NCBI RefSeq assembly: GCF_900094585.1
Contig: NZ_FMAG01000009.1
Location: 62,001-126,000, forward strand
Direction: 5' to 3'
Length of the DNA: 64,000 nt
DNA from: Martinezella multihospitum
GTDB lineage: Bacteria > Pseudomonadota > Alphaproteobacteria > Rhizobiales > Rhizobiaceae
Positions 7,897-15,955 of the stretch are shown here, piece after piece (positions within the stretch are counted from its first letter, which is position 1; each line of letters begins with the position of its first letter). The notes under the pieces were generated by a model. The model was given only the letters and a program-made list of their open reading frames with translations, searched no databases and had not been told where the DNA came from. The translations under genes were made by a program, and so were the position numbers.

Positions 7897-9167
7897 GCGG
7901 GGTCGAGGTCATTACCTTCGGCTGTCGTCTCAATACCTATGAATCCGAAGTGATGAGGGCCGAGGCGGAGAAAGCCGGGCTCAACAATGCCATTCTGGTC
8001 AATACCTGTGCCGTGACGGGCGAGGCCGTGCGCCAGGCGCGGCAGGCGATCCGCCGCGCGCGACGTGACAACCCGCATGCCCGCATTATCGTGACGGGCT
8101 GCGCGGCGCAGACCGAGAAGCAGACCTTTGCCGAAATGGCAGAAGTGGATGCCGTGCTCGGCAACGAAGAAAAGCTGAAGAGCGCTTCCTATCGCTCCCT
8201 GCCGGATTTCGGCGTTTCGGCCGAAGAGAAGCTGCGCGTCAACGACATCATGAGCGTGCGTGCGACGGCACCGCAGATGATCCGCCATATCGATGGCCAT
8301 GTCCGCGCCTTCATCCAGGTGCAGAACGGCTGCGATCATCGTTGCACCTTCTGCATCATTCCCTATGGCCGCGGCAATTCGCGCTCGGTGCCGATGGGCG
8401 CCGTTGTGGAGCAGGCGCGTAACTTGGTCGAAAGCGGTTATCGCGAGATCGTGCTCACCGGCGTCGATGCCACGAGCTATGGCGCCGATCTGCCGGGAAC
8501 CCCGACGCTCGGCCTGCTCGCCAAGACGCTTTTGAAGCAGCTCCCCGAGATCCGAAGGCTACGGCTTTCCTCGATCGACAGCATCGAGGCCGATCAGCAT
8601 CTGATGGATCTGATCGCCGACGAGCCGCGTTTCATGCCGCATCTGCATCTGTCGCTGCAGCATGGCGACGACATGATCCTCAAGCGCATGAAGCGGCGAC
8701 ACTCGCGCGCCGATGCCATCAGTTTTATCGCGGATGTGCGCCGCCTGCGCCCGGAGACGAGTTTCGGCGCCGACATGATCGCCGGCTTTCCGACCGAGAC
8801 GGAAGAAATGTTTGCCAATGCCGTCGGCCTGGCCGAGGAAGCCGGCATCGCGCATCTGCACGTCTTTCCTTACAGCCCGCGCCCCGGCACGCCGGCCGCC
8901 CGCATACCACAGCTTGATCGCGGCCTCATCAAGGACCGCGCCGCCCGCCTGCGCGAAGCCGGGCAGAGATTGCACCGGACCCATCTCGACAACATGGTCG
9001 GCACGCGGCAATGGCTGCTTGTGGAGAATGGCGGGTTGGCGCATACGGAAAACTTCACGCTTGTCGCCGCCCCCGGCCTTCGCCCGCGCGACCTTGTGCA
9101 GGTCGCAATCACCGGCCACAATGGCAAGCACCTCGACATGCAACTTCTGGCCGCCGCCGCGGCCTAA
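7893..9167 (+). CDS. mtaB: tRNA t6A37 methylthiotransferase MtaB
   Basis: This radical-SAM enzyme turns t6A37 into ms2t6A37 in tRNAs reading ANN codons; tsaD, needed to make t6A, is also in this window. The 424-residue protein has the UPF0004 N-terminal cluster cysteines (Cys11, Cys39, Cys70), the radical SAM motif CDHRCTFC (147-154), and a C-terminal TRAM-like region. The GTG start at 7893 overlaps the dapF stop and places Cys11 at its normal distance. The ftsY start follows after 18 bp. Confidence 0.94.
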   Translation: MSGVEVITFGCRLNTYESEVMRAEAEKAGLNNAILVNTCAVTGEAVRQARQAIRRARRDNPHARIIVTGCAAQTEKQTFAEMAEVDAVLGNEEKLKSASYRSLPDFGVSAEEKLRVNDIMSVRATAPQMIRHIDGHVRAFIQVQNGCDHRCTFCIIPYGRGNSRSVPMGAVVEQARNLVESGYREIVLTGVDATSYGADLPGTPTLGLLAKTLLKQLPEIRRLRLSSIDSIEADQHLMDLIADEPRFMPHLHLSLQHGDDMILKRMKRRHSRADAISFIADVRRLRPETSFGADMIAGFPTETEEMFANAVGLAEEAGIAHLHVFPYSPRPGTPAARIPQLDRGLIKDRAARLREAGQRLHRTHLDNMVGTRQWLLVENGGLAHTENFTLVAAPGLRPRDLVQVAITGHNGKHLDMQLLAAAAA

Positions 9168-9185
9168 TGCTTCAACGGACATTTC

Positions 9186-10703
9186 ATGGCGCTCGGTTTC
9201 ATCAAAAAAGTCTTCACCTTCGGCCGTGAAAAGCCGGCTGAAGAGCAGGCGCCTGTGGAGGATTTGGCTCGGGTAGAAGCGCCCGTTGTAGAGCAGGAGG
9301 TGCCGCCTCTTGTAGATGCTTCGCCGGCTTCCGAACCTGCGGAGGCCTCGGCACCCCCCTCTGTCCCTTCGGGACATCTCCCCCACACGGGGGGAGATCG
9401 CTTGGAGAGCGAGGCGCCGGCCGAGCAAGAGCTAAAGGCTGAGCAGGTCGTAGAGCCAGTTGCTTTCGTTGAACCTGATACGAAGACGCAGGCTGCGGAA
9501 GAGCAGGCGGTTGAGTCGGAACGATCCACTGCTACAGAAACCAATGTGGTTTCAGGGGAAGCATCCTCCGAACCGATCTCCCCCCTTGTGGGGGAGATGT
9601 CCGACAGGACAGAGGGGGGTGACGCAGTTCCAGCAAGTTCGGAACTATCGTCGAAAGACTCTGAAGCGGCCTCCGAAAACACCGAAACCTCAGCCCAAGC
9701 TCCCATCCTCCCCAAGGGCTTCTCCACCGCGGCCTCCGCTCCAAGCCCCATTCCTGAAGCCCCCAAGCAAAAGCTCTCCTGGTTCCAGCGCCTGCGCGCC
9801 GGGCTTGCGCGCACCTCGTCGCAGCTCACCGGCCAGATCGCGGCGCTCTTCACCAAGCGCAAGCTCGACGATCAGACGCTGCAGGATCTGGAGGATCTGT
9901 TGATCCAGGCCGATCTTGGCGTCGAGACGGCGATGCGGGTCACGGATACGCTGGCCTCTGAGCGCTATGGCAAGGACGTCACAAGCGAAGACGTCGGCCG
10001 CATCATGGCGCAGGAAATCGCCAAGGTTTTGAAGCCGGTCGCCAAGCCCTTGCAGCTCGATCTCAGCCACAAGCCGCATGTCATTCTCGTGGTCGGCGTC
10101 AACGGCACGGGCAAGACGACGACCATCGGCAAGCTGGCGGCAAAACTCTCCGGCGCAGGTTTGAAGGTCATGGTCGCTGCCGGCGATACATTCCGTGCCG
10201 CGGCTATCGAGCAATTGAAGATCTGGGCCGACCGCACCAAGTCGGAATTCATCGGCACCAAGCTCGGCGCGGATGCTGCCGGCCTTGCCTTCGATGCCTT
10301 CCAGCAGGCTAAGGCCAACAAGAGCGACGTTTTGATCATCGATACCGCCGGCCGCCTGCAGAACAAGGCGGAGCTGATGGCCGAGCTCGAAAAGATCGTG
10401 CGCGTGCTCGGCAAGCTTGATCCGGATGCGCCGCATACCGTGCTGCAGACGCTGGACGCGACCACGGGCCAGAATGCCTTGAACCAGGTGGAAATCTTCC
10501 GCAATGTCGCCGGCGTCAACGGACTGATCATGACTAAGCTTGACGGCACCGCGCGCGGCGGCATCCTTGTCGCTATCTCGGCCAAGCACAAGCTGCCGGT
10601 CTATTTCATTGGTGTCGGCGAGGGTGTAGACGATCTCGAGCCATTCGAGGCCGAGGATTTCGCCAATGCCATTGCCGGCACGGGGGCTGGAAACGGCCAA
10701 TGA
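9186..10703 (+). CDS. ftsY: signal recognition particle receptor FtsY
   Basis: FtsY is the SRP receptor GTPase at the inner membrane and the partner of Ffh. The 505 residues comprise a basic amphipathic start (MALGFIKKVFTFG), a long acidic Glu/Ala/Pro/Ser-rich A region to about 190, then the NG domain with GVNGTGKTT (304-312) and DTAGR (386-390). Two copies of a dispersed palindromic repeat lie in frame in the A region, encoding roughly residues 56-72 and 130-146 (PPSVPSGHLPHTGGD and PISPLVGEMSDRTEGG). The conserved NG core is untouched. Its stop overlaps yciB as ATGA. Confidence 0.96.
   Translation: MALGFIKKVFTFGREKPAEEQAPVEDLARVEAPVVEQEVPPLVDASPASEPAEASAPPSVPSGHLPHTGGDRLESEAPAEQELKAEQVVEPVAFVEPDTKTQAAEEQAVESERSTATETNVVSGEASSEPISPLVGEMSDRTEGGDAVPASSELSSKDSEAASENTETSAQAPILPKGFSTAASAPSPIPEAPKQKLSWFQRLRAGLARTSSQLTGQIAALFTKRKLDDQTLQDLEDLLIQADLGVETAMRVTDTLASERYGKDVTSEDVGRIMAQEIAKVLKPVAKPLQLDLSHKPHVILVVGVNGTGKTTTIGKLAAKLSGAGLKVMVAAGDTFRAAAIEQLKIWADRTKSEFIGTKLGADAAGLAFDAFQQAKANKSDVLIIDTAGRLQNKAELMAELEKIVRVLGKLDPDAPHTVLQTLDATTGQNALNQVEIFRNVAGVNGLIMTKLDGTARGGILVAISAKHKLPVYFIGVGEGVDDLEPFEAEDFANAIAGTGAGNGQ
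9351..9399. repeat. C-run/G-run palindromic repeat inside ftsY, copy 1
   Basis: The copy reads CACCCCCCTCTG, a small stem around TTCG, then CTCCCCCACACGGGGGGAG. The same unit occurs at 9575-9621, 14790-14837, 14929-14976, 20445-20491 and 20587-20632. Here it is translated in frame within the FtsY acidic region. Confidence 0.9.
9575..9621. repeat. C-run/G-run palindromic repeat inside ftsY, copy 2
   Basis: This is the same unit as 9351-9399 in the opposite orientation (CTCCCCCCTTGTGGGGGAG then CAGAGGGGGG), 175 bp away. It keeps the ftsY frame open although the other strand is read. Confidence 0.9.
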
Positions 10704-11431
10704 ACGACAAGAACAAACTCGATGACAAATTTGATGACAGGGAAAGTGCCGCAATGACGACCAGCGACAGCGATCTCACCCCAAGTGCCGCCGACAAACA
10801 CCATCCGATGCTGAAGTTGGTGCTGGAACTCGGGCCTTTGCTGGTGTTCTTCTTCGGCAATCTGCGCGGCGACTGGCTGGTGCAGCATTTCCCGCAGCTG
10901 GCAGCGCTCGGCGGTCCGCTCTTCGTCGCCACCGGCCTGTTCATGGCTGCGACGGTGATCTCACTCGTCGTCTCGAAAGTGATGCTCGGCCATCTGCCGC
11001 TGATGCCCTTCGTCTCCGGCATCGTGGTCGTCATCTTCGGCGCGCTCGGCATCTACTTGCAGAATGAAACCTTCATCAAGATGAAGCCGACCATCGTCAA
11101 TGCGCTGTTCGGCGTCGCGCTGCTCGGCGGCCTTGCCTTCGGCAAGTCGCTGCTCGGCTATGTCTTCAACGCCGCCTTCCAGCTGGATGCCGAGGGCTGG
11201 CGCAAGCTGACGCTGCGTTGGGGCATCTTCTTCTTCGTTCTGGCCGTGCTCAACGAAGTCGTCTGGCGCGGCTCGAACTGGTACTATTTGCCCGATGCCA
11301 AGGCGGCGGACGATCTCTGGGTGAACTTCAAGGTGTGGGCGACGATGCCGATCACGATTATCTTCACCCTCTCGCAGATGCCGCTGATCATGAAGCACAC
11401 GGTCGAACAGCCGGCGGAAAACGGTAAATGA
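10700..11431 (+). CDS. yciB: septation protein A / intracellular septation family (YciB)
   Basis: An inner-membrane protein of 243 residues with about five to six hydrophobic segments. The family start is GPLLVFFFGNLRGDWL (about 45-60), preceded by a charged cytoplasmic tail. YciB-type proteins are linked to septation and envelope integrity; the molecular role is uncertain. The ATG at 10700 overlaps the ftsY stop; a second ATG at 10754 would remove 18 polar residues and is also possible. Its stop overlaps the next gene as ATGA, which supports one translationally coupled operon. Confidence 0.92.
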   Translation: MNDKNKLDDKFDDRESAAMTTSDSDLTPSAADKHHPMLKLVLELGPLLVFFFGNLRGDWLVQHFPQLAALGGPLFVATGLFMAATVISLVVSKVMLGHLPLMPFVSGIVVVIFGALGIYLQNETFIKMKPTIVNALFGVALLGGLAFGKSLLGYVFNAAFQLDAEGWRKLTLRWGIFFFVLAVLNEVVWRGSNWYYLPDAKAADDLWVNFKVWATMPITIIFTLSQMPLIMKHTVEQPAENGK

Positions 11432-12018
11432 GCGACGCCATCGACGCCCAAAGCCGATACCGGCAGCAAAGTTTCTGGTTCATCGCCTGCGCCGTCGTTC
11501 TGCTCGTGCAGATCGTGACCGAATATATGATGGGCCGCGTGCCGATCTGCACCTGCGGCTACGTCAAACTTTTCGAGCCGGTCGTCAAATCCAGCGGCAA
11601 CTCGCAGCATATCGCCGATTGGTACACGCCGTCGCATATCATCCACGGCTTCCTCTTCTTCGGGCTCACGCATCTGATCATGCGCCGCAAGCCGCTGTCG
11701 ATGCGTCTCTTCGTGGCCATGCTGATCGAGTCCGGCTGGGAAATTCTGGAAAACTCGCCGATCATCATCAATCGCTACCGCGCGGCGACGATCTCGCTCG
11801 ATTATATCGGCGACAGCATCCTCAATTCGTCGATGGACGCCGTGTTCATGGTGGTCGGCTTCCTGTTTGCCTGGCGTGCGCCGGTCGTGGTGACGATCGC
11901 CATCGCCATCTTCTTTGAGCTGCTCACCGGCTATCTGATCCGCGATAATCTCACGCTCAACGTGCTGATGCTGGTCTGGCCGGTCGAGGCGGTCAAGACC
12001 TGGCAGGGCGGGATTTGA
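11428..12018 (+). CDS. DUF2585 (UPF0314) membrane protein
   Basis: A 196-residue protein with four to five hydrophobic segments and conserved polar loops (MGRVPICTCGYVKLFEP, WYTPSHIIHGFLFF, GWEILENSPIIINRYR). I recognise it as the DUF2585/UPF0314 family of alphaproteobacteria, whose function is unknown. The conserved Cys pair (CTC), His and Glu residues in loops hint at a catalytic or metal-binding membrane enzyme, but that is inference. It ends the dapF operon through an ATGA overlap with yciB. Confidence 0.88.
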   Translation: MSDAIDAQSRYRQQSFWFIACAVVLLVQIVTEYMMGRVPICTCGYVKLFEPVVKSSGNSQHIADWYTPSHIIHGFLFFGLTHLIMRRKPLSMRLFVAMLIESGWEILENSPIIINRYRAATISLDYIGDSILNSSMDAVFMVVGFLFAWRAPVVVTIAIAIFFELLTGYLIRDNLTLNVLMLVWPVEAVKTWQGGI

Positions 12019-12044
12019 GAGGATTTGAGGCTGGCTCCGTGGCC

Positions 12045-12298
12045 ATCTCGTGGTTCGAGGCCTTGCTTCCGCCGCTATCGCGTCGGCAACAAGGCACCTC
12101 ACCATGAGGTGGAGCGACCTTAGAGCAATTCTAGGAAAAGTGCATAGAGGTTTTCCGTCCGGAATTGCGTAGAAACAAAAGGTTAGAGCGTTTCCGCGAT
12201 TCGAAGAAAAGCGGAAGCGCTCTAGCGGCGCGGTGCAGCGATTAGTCCTCATGGTGAGGTGCGAAGACCCGCAGGGCTGGAGCCTCGAACCACGAGGG
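12045..12298. repeat. nested repeat cluster between DUF2585 and ccmG
   Basis: The gene-free gap 12019-12329 is almost entirely repeat. A unit with CTCGTGGTTCGAGG (12047-12060) and CCTCACCATGAGG (12097-12109) is followed by a RIME-like mosaic (12121-12224). The first unit then reappears inverted: CCTCATGGTGAGG (12247-12259) and CCTCGAACCACGAGG (12283-12297). The whole forms a large imperfect inverted structure between convergent operons. Confidence 0.8.
12121..12224. repeat. RIME-like mosaic element
   Basis: The element is 104 bp long, begins TAGAGCAATTC and ends GCGCTCTA, with two palindromic halves. Size and two-palindrome layout resemble the rhizobial RIME1 element; the name is from memory. 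Related copies are at 13950-14051 (inverted), 27355-27457, and half copies near 46757-46804. Confidence 0.75.
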
Positions 12299-12329
12299 CG
12301 GGTGGTTACGCTTCGATGAAGCCAGGCAT

Positions 12330-12944
12330 TTAGGCTGCCGGTTTCCCCAGAGCCTTCGCTATCGCCGGATAGAGCCCTTCCTTCAGGCTGGTCGGCGTAA
12401 ACGGACCGACCTGCTTGTAGAGGATCGTGCCGTCGGGGGAGACGAGGTAGGATTCCGGGATGCCGTATACACCCCAGTCGATGGCGGCGGAGCCGTTGGG
12501 GTCGATGCCGATGGCGTTGTAGGGATTGCCAAGTTCGCCGAGGAAGCGGAGCGCGTTCTCGCTCGTATCCTTGTAGTTGATTGCGACGATGTTGAGCTGA
12601 CCGCTCTTGGCGAGTTCCTTCAGCACCGGATGCTCGTCGCGGCACGGAATGCACCAGGAGGCGAAGACGTTGACGAGCGTCAGCTTGCCCTTGATGGCGT
12701 CATCGGTCAGCGCCGGCAGGTTGGAGCCTGCAAGCGGCGGCAGGGCGAGCTTGGGTGCCTTGGTGCCGATCAGGGCGGAAGGGATGGCCGATATGTCGGT
12801 GCCGTGCACTTCCTGGTCATACATGACCTTGCCGACGGCAAAGGCGATGCAGGCAAAGACGACAAGCGGGATCAGCGCCAGCAGATAGCGCGCGGTGCCG
12901 CTGCTCGATTTCGGCTGGTCCTTATTATCGGTATCCACAGTCAT
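12330..12944 (-). CDS. ccmG: cytochrome c biogenesis thiol:disulfide oxidoreductase CcmG
   Basis: CcmG (DsbE/CycY) is a membrane-anchored periplasmic thioredoxin-like protein that reduces apocytochrome c before haem attachment. The 204 residues have one N-terminal anchor (about 20-42), a thioredoxin fold with the active site WCIPC (Cys98, Cys101), and a cis-Pro region YGIPESYLV typical of the CcmG group. Its start overlaps the ccmD stop. It is the last gene of ccmABCDG here; ccmE, ccmF and ccmH are not in the window. Confidence 0.95.
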   Translation of the reverse strand: MTVDTDNKDQPKSSSGTARYLLALIPLVVFACIAFAVGKVMYDQEVHGTDISAIPSALIGTKAPKLALPPLAGSNLPALTDDAIKGKLTLVNVFASWCIPCRDEHPVLKELAKSGQLNIVAINYKDTSENALRFLGELGNPYNAIGIDPNGSAAIDWGVYGIPESYLVSPDGTILYKQVGPFTPTSLKEGLYPAIAKALGKPAA

Positions 12945-13114
12945 TTCGTTTCGCTTTCAGCTGCGCGCTGCGAACGGCGGCGGATGCCGGAGGCGTCTAG
13001 TGCCGCAAGTTCGCGACGGCGCAGGCGTCCGTCGATCCAGATCCAGGCGATGATGGCGAGGATCATGAAAGCTGCAAAGCCGTAGGAGCCGAAGACGTAG
13101 AAGGGATGCGACAT
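12941..13114 (-). CDS. ccmD: haem exporter protein CcmD
   Basis: A 57-residue membrane protein: MSHPFYVFGSYGFAAFM, one transmembrane helix (about 10-28), then a basic tail RLRRRELAALD. CcmD helps release holo-CcmE from the CcmABC complex. It is easily missed because of its size. It starts 1 bp after the ccmC stop and its TGA overlaps the ccmG ATG, so translation is coupled on both sides. Confidence 0.93.
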   Translation of the reverse strand: MSHPFYVFGSYGFAAFMILAIIAWIWIDGRLRRRELAALDASGIRRRSQRAAESETK

Positions 13115-13115
13115 G

Positions 13116-13874
13116 CTATTCCTCGCGGCTCGCCATGCGCGCGGCCATGCGGCGCTGCGTCGCGATGCGGCGGCGCCAGATTTCGTTGCGGATCGCCATC
13201 AGGTGCAGCGTGAAGAACAGCAGTGTGAAGGCGAGCGCCATCACGAAGAGCGGCCAGAGGAATTCGGCGTCGATGGCCGGGCCATCCATGCGCATGATGC
13301 TTTCCGACTGATGCAGCGTGTTCCACCAGTCCACCGAGAACTTGATGATCGGGATATTGATGAAGCCGACCAGCGTCAGCACGGAGGCGACGCGGGCGGC
13401 CTTCGACGGATCGTCCATGGCGCGGTTGAGCGCGATCAGGCCGAGATACATCAGGAAAAGGATGAAGACCGAGGTCAGCCGCGCATCCCAGACCCAATAG
13501 GTGCCCCACATCGGCTTGCCCCAAAGCGAGCCGGTGACCAGTGCGATCAGCGTGAAGGCGGCGCCGAGCGGGGCGGCGGTCTTGCCGGCGACGTCGGCGA
13601 GCGGATGGCGCCAGACCAGTGTGCCGATCGCCGACATGCTCATGATCGTGTAGCACATCATCGACAGCCAGGCGGCGGGAACGTGGATATACATGATGCG
13701 GACGGTATCGCCCTGCTGGTAGTCGCCCTCGGTCGTAAAGGAGAGATAGAGACCGATCGCGAAAAGCACGGCCGAGATGACAGCCAGCCAGGGAATGAGA
13801 CGCGCCGAAAGGGCCAGAAACCGCGTGGGGTTGGCGAGGTCGGAAAATCGGCTGATCGCAGTGATATCGCTCAT
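13116..13874 (-). CDS. ccmC: haem exporter / CcmE-haem transfer protein CcmC
   Basis: CcmC loads haem onto CcmE at the periplasmic face. The 252 residues have six transmembrane segments and the tryptophan-rich WWD motif WGTYWVWDARLTS (123-135). Two external histidines, His64 (IHVPAAW) and His188 (TLHQSES), lie where the haem-ligating pair is in E. coli CcmC. It lies in ccmABCDG, separated from ccmB by a 180-bp gap occupied mostly by a RIME-like element. Confidence 0.95.
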   Translation of the reverse strand: MSDITAISRFSDLANPTRFLALSARLIPWLAVISAVLFAIGLYLSFTTEGDYQQGDTVRIMYIHVPAAWLSMMCYTIMSMSAIGTLVWRHPLADVAGKTAAPLGAAFTLIALVTGSLWGKPMWGTYWVWDARLTSVFILFLMYLGLIALNRAMDDPSKAARVASVLTLVGFINIPIIKFSVDWWNTLHQSESIMRMDGPAIDAEFLWPLFVMALAFTLLFFTLHLMAIRNEIWRRRIATQRRMAARMASREE

Positions 13875-13949
13875 GCGGCTTGTTTAACCTGATATGGCTT
13901 TTCCGGCAATCGACCGCGTTGCCTCGGATAGACGAAACAGTATCACCGT

Positions 13950-14051
13950 TAGAGCCTTTCCGCTTTTCTTCGAGCCGCGAAAACGCTCTACCCTCTTGTT
14001 ATTGCGCAATTCCGGGCGGAAAACCGCTTCGCATTTTTCCTGGAATTGCTC
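13950..14051. repeat. RIME-like element between ccmB and ccmC
   Basis: It begins TAGAGCCTTTCCGC and ends CTGGAATTGCTC, the inverted orientation of the copy at 12121-12224. It splits the ccm operon and could form hairpins in the mRNA. Confidence 0.75.
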
Positions 14052-14054
14052 CGA

Positions 14055-14714
14055 TCAATCAGTCGTGTTCCTGAGGGCAAGGGCAGCGGCGGCCGGGCCG
14101 ATGACTGCGAAGAACAGCGTGAGCGCGATCAATATCAGGAACGGCGGCAGGAAGGGTTGCGGTCCCTCGACGGCGGCATAGGTGGCGCTGACGCCGAAGA
14201 TCAGCACGGGAATGGTGAGCGGCAGGACGAGAATGGAAACGAGCAGCCCGCCGCGCGGCAACGCCACGGCGACGGCGGCGCCGACGGCGCCGATGAAGGT
14301 GATGGCCGGCGAGCCGACGAGCAGGGTGAGCGCCGTCGCACCGATTGCCGTCTCGCTCATATTCATAAAGAGACCGAGCAGTGGCGAGGCGATGACGAGG
14401 GGCAGGCCGGTCGCCACCCAATGCGCTGCGCATTTGATGAAAACGGTGAGGACCAGCGGCGTTTCCTGCATGACGAGCAGATCGAGCGAACCGTCGTCGC
14501 GCTCGGCCTGGAACAGCCGGTCGAGGCCGAGCAGGCTTGCGAGCAGCGCGCCGATCCAGACGATGGCCGGGCCGATGCGCGAGAGAAGCTTGAGGTCGGG
14601 GCCAACGCCGAAGGGAATGACGGCGACAACGGTGAGGAAGAAGAGAATGCCGATCAATGCTCCGCCGCCGGCGCGGACCGAAAGTCTGAGGTCGCGGAGG
14701 AAGAGGGCGGTCAT
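14055..14714 (-). CDS. ccmB: haem exporter permease CcmB
   Basis: CcmB is the membrane subunit of the CcmAB ABC complex, whose ATPase drives release of holo-CcmE. The 219-residue protein starts MTALFLRDLRLSVRAGGG and has six hydrophobic segments; ERDDGSLDLLVMQ near residue 71 is the conserved cytoplasmic loop. It is separated from ccmA by 331 bp of repeat-rich DNA, unusual for an operon that normally overlaps. Confidence 0.94.
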   Translation of the reverse strand: MTALFLRDLRLSVRAGGGALIGILFFLTVVAVIPFGVGPDLKLLSRIGPAIVWIGALLASLLGLDRLFQAERDDGSLDLLVMQETPLVLTVFIKCAAHWVATGLPLVIASPLLGLFMNMSETAIGATALTLLVGSPAITFIGAVGAAVAVALPRGGLLVSILVLPLTIPVLIFGVSATYAAVEGPQPFLPPFLILIALTLFFAVIGPAAAALALRNTTD

Positions 14715-14789
14715 GGGAAATAGCTTTCAAAGTGAGTCGGCGAATTGCCTTTCGCCTGGCTCAAGGCGCGAGAAGCGTTTGCTTCTCGC

Positions 14790-14837
14790 CACCCCCCTCT
14801 GCCCCGTTGGGGCATCTCCCCCACAAGGGGGGAGATC
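14790..14837. repeat. C-run/G-run palindromic repeat, ccmA-ccmB gap, copy 1
   Basis: Same unit as in ftsY (CACCCCCCTCTG ... CTCCCCCACAAGGGGGGAG). A separate hairpin GCGAGAAGC/GCTTCTCGC flanks it on the left (14768-14788). The gap 14715-15045 holds no gene. Confidence 0.85.
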
Positions 14838-14928
14838 GGTAGTTCGTTGCTCAGCCGGCGCCGAACAATGGCTTGCAGTACCCGCAGATCATATCGAAGT
14901 TGCTTTGGGCATGTAGCTGCGGCCCATA

Positions 14929-14976
14929 ATCTCCCCCCTTGTGGGGGAGATGTCACGAAAGTGACAGAGGGGGGTA
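14929..14976. repeat. C-run/G-run palindromic repeat, ccmA-ccmB gap, copy 2
   Basis: Inverted partner of 14790-14837, 91 bp away. It is followed by another hairpin, AACTCATCGC/GCGATGAGTT, with a T-run on the plus strand. Confidence 0.85.
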
Positions 14977-15045
14977 ACTCATCGCGCAGCGATGAGTTTT
15001 TCCGAAAGGACAGAGGGTGGCATCGCAGGCTCGGCAAACTCGACA

Positions 15046-15693
15046 TCATCCCCACACCCCCTCGTTCACCCCTGCAAATCCCGTCATCCGCATCTCCTGC
15101 ACATTCTCCAGCCCCAGCGGCTGGTGCGTCGCAGCAAGCACAACCCCGCCATTCTTCTGATGGGTTGTAATCAGATCCGCAAAGAGTTGATCCGCTGAGC
15201 TGTCCAATGCCGCCGTCGGTTCGTCGAGGATCCAGATCGGGCGATAGGCGACGAGAAGTTTGGCGAAAGCGATTCGCCGCTGCTGGCCGGCGGAGAGGTA
15301 GCCGAAGGGCAGGTGCGTGATGCCGGCAAGTCCGACGGCACCGACGGCCTCATCGACATCAAGACCGAAGCCGCCCGGCATATCACCGAGGAATGTTTTC
15401 CAGAAGGTCAGATTTTCGGCGACAGTCAGCTCGGATTTCATTGCATTGCGATGGCCGAGATAGTGGCTGGCTTCGCCGGCAGGCCGGCCCGATTCGCCGT
15501 CATTTCCGTTGAATGTGACAGTGCCTTTTTCCGGCCGTAGAAGGCCCGCCACAACGCGCAGAAGCGTCGATTTTCCCGACCCGTTGCGCCCCGTCAGAAC
15601 GAGTGCGTCGCCAGCGGTCAAGTTGAAGGAAACATTCAAGAAAATCAGGTCTTCGCCCCGCCTTGCCGCCAGATTTTCAGCGCTTAGATGCAT
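15046..15693 (-). CDS. ccmA: haem exporter ATP-binding protein CcmA
   Basis: CcmA is the ATPase of the cytochrome c maturation ABC complex. The 215 residues show Walker A GRNGSGKST (35-43), the signature YLSAGQQRR and Walker B IWILDEPT. The ATG at 15693 (MHLSAENLAARRG) is preferred; the frame is open to 15804, but those extra residues are unlike the family. It is the first gene of ccmABCDG and is divergent from acnA across 262 bp. Confidence 0.94.
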   Translation of the reverse strand: MHLSAENLAARRGEDLIFLNVSFNLTAGDALVLTGRNGSGKSTLLRVVAGLLRPEKGTVTFNGNDGESGRPAGEASHYLGHRNAMKSELTVAENLTFWKTFLGDMPGGFGLDVDEAVGAVGLAGITHLPFGYLSAGQQRRIAFAKLLVAYRPIWILDEPTAALDSSADQLFADLITTHQKNGGVVLAATHQPLGLENVQEMRMTGFAGVNEGVWG

Positions 15694-15955
15694 TCGCTCA
15701 GGCTTTCCCCGTTTTCGTTGCTGCAACGCGCAAAAAATTGTCCAAATTTGCGCTTTGTCACTCTGGCAAGTCTTTACGAAATTATCTATAAGACCTGCAA
15801 CCACGCCAGCGGTCGGCGTGAATTCAATCCTTGCGCCGAACTTAAGGTATTTTCCTTACGTGCGGACAGCGGAAATGGCCGTACCCGCATCCTGATGTGC
15901 ATAAAGTGCATAGGCGTTCGCACGACTGTGTTGGCTATCAGAAACGGGGTATCTC

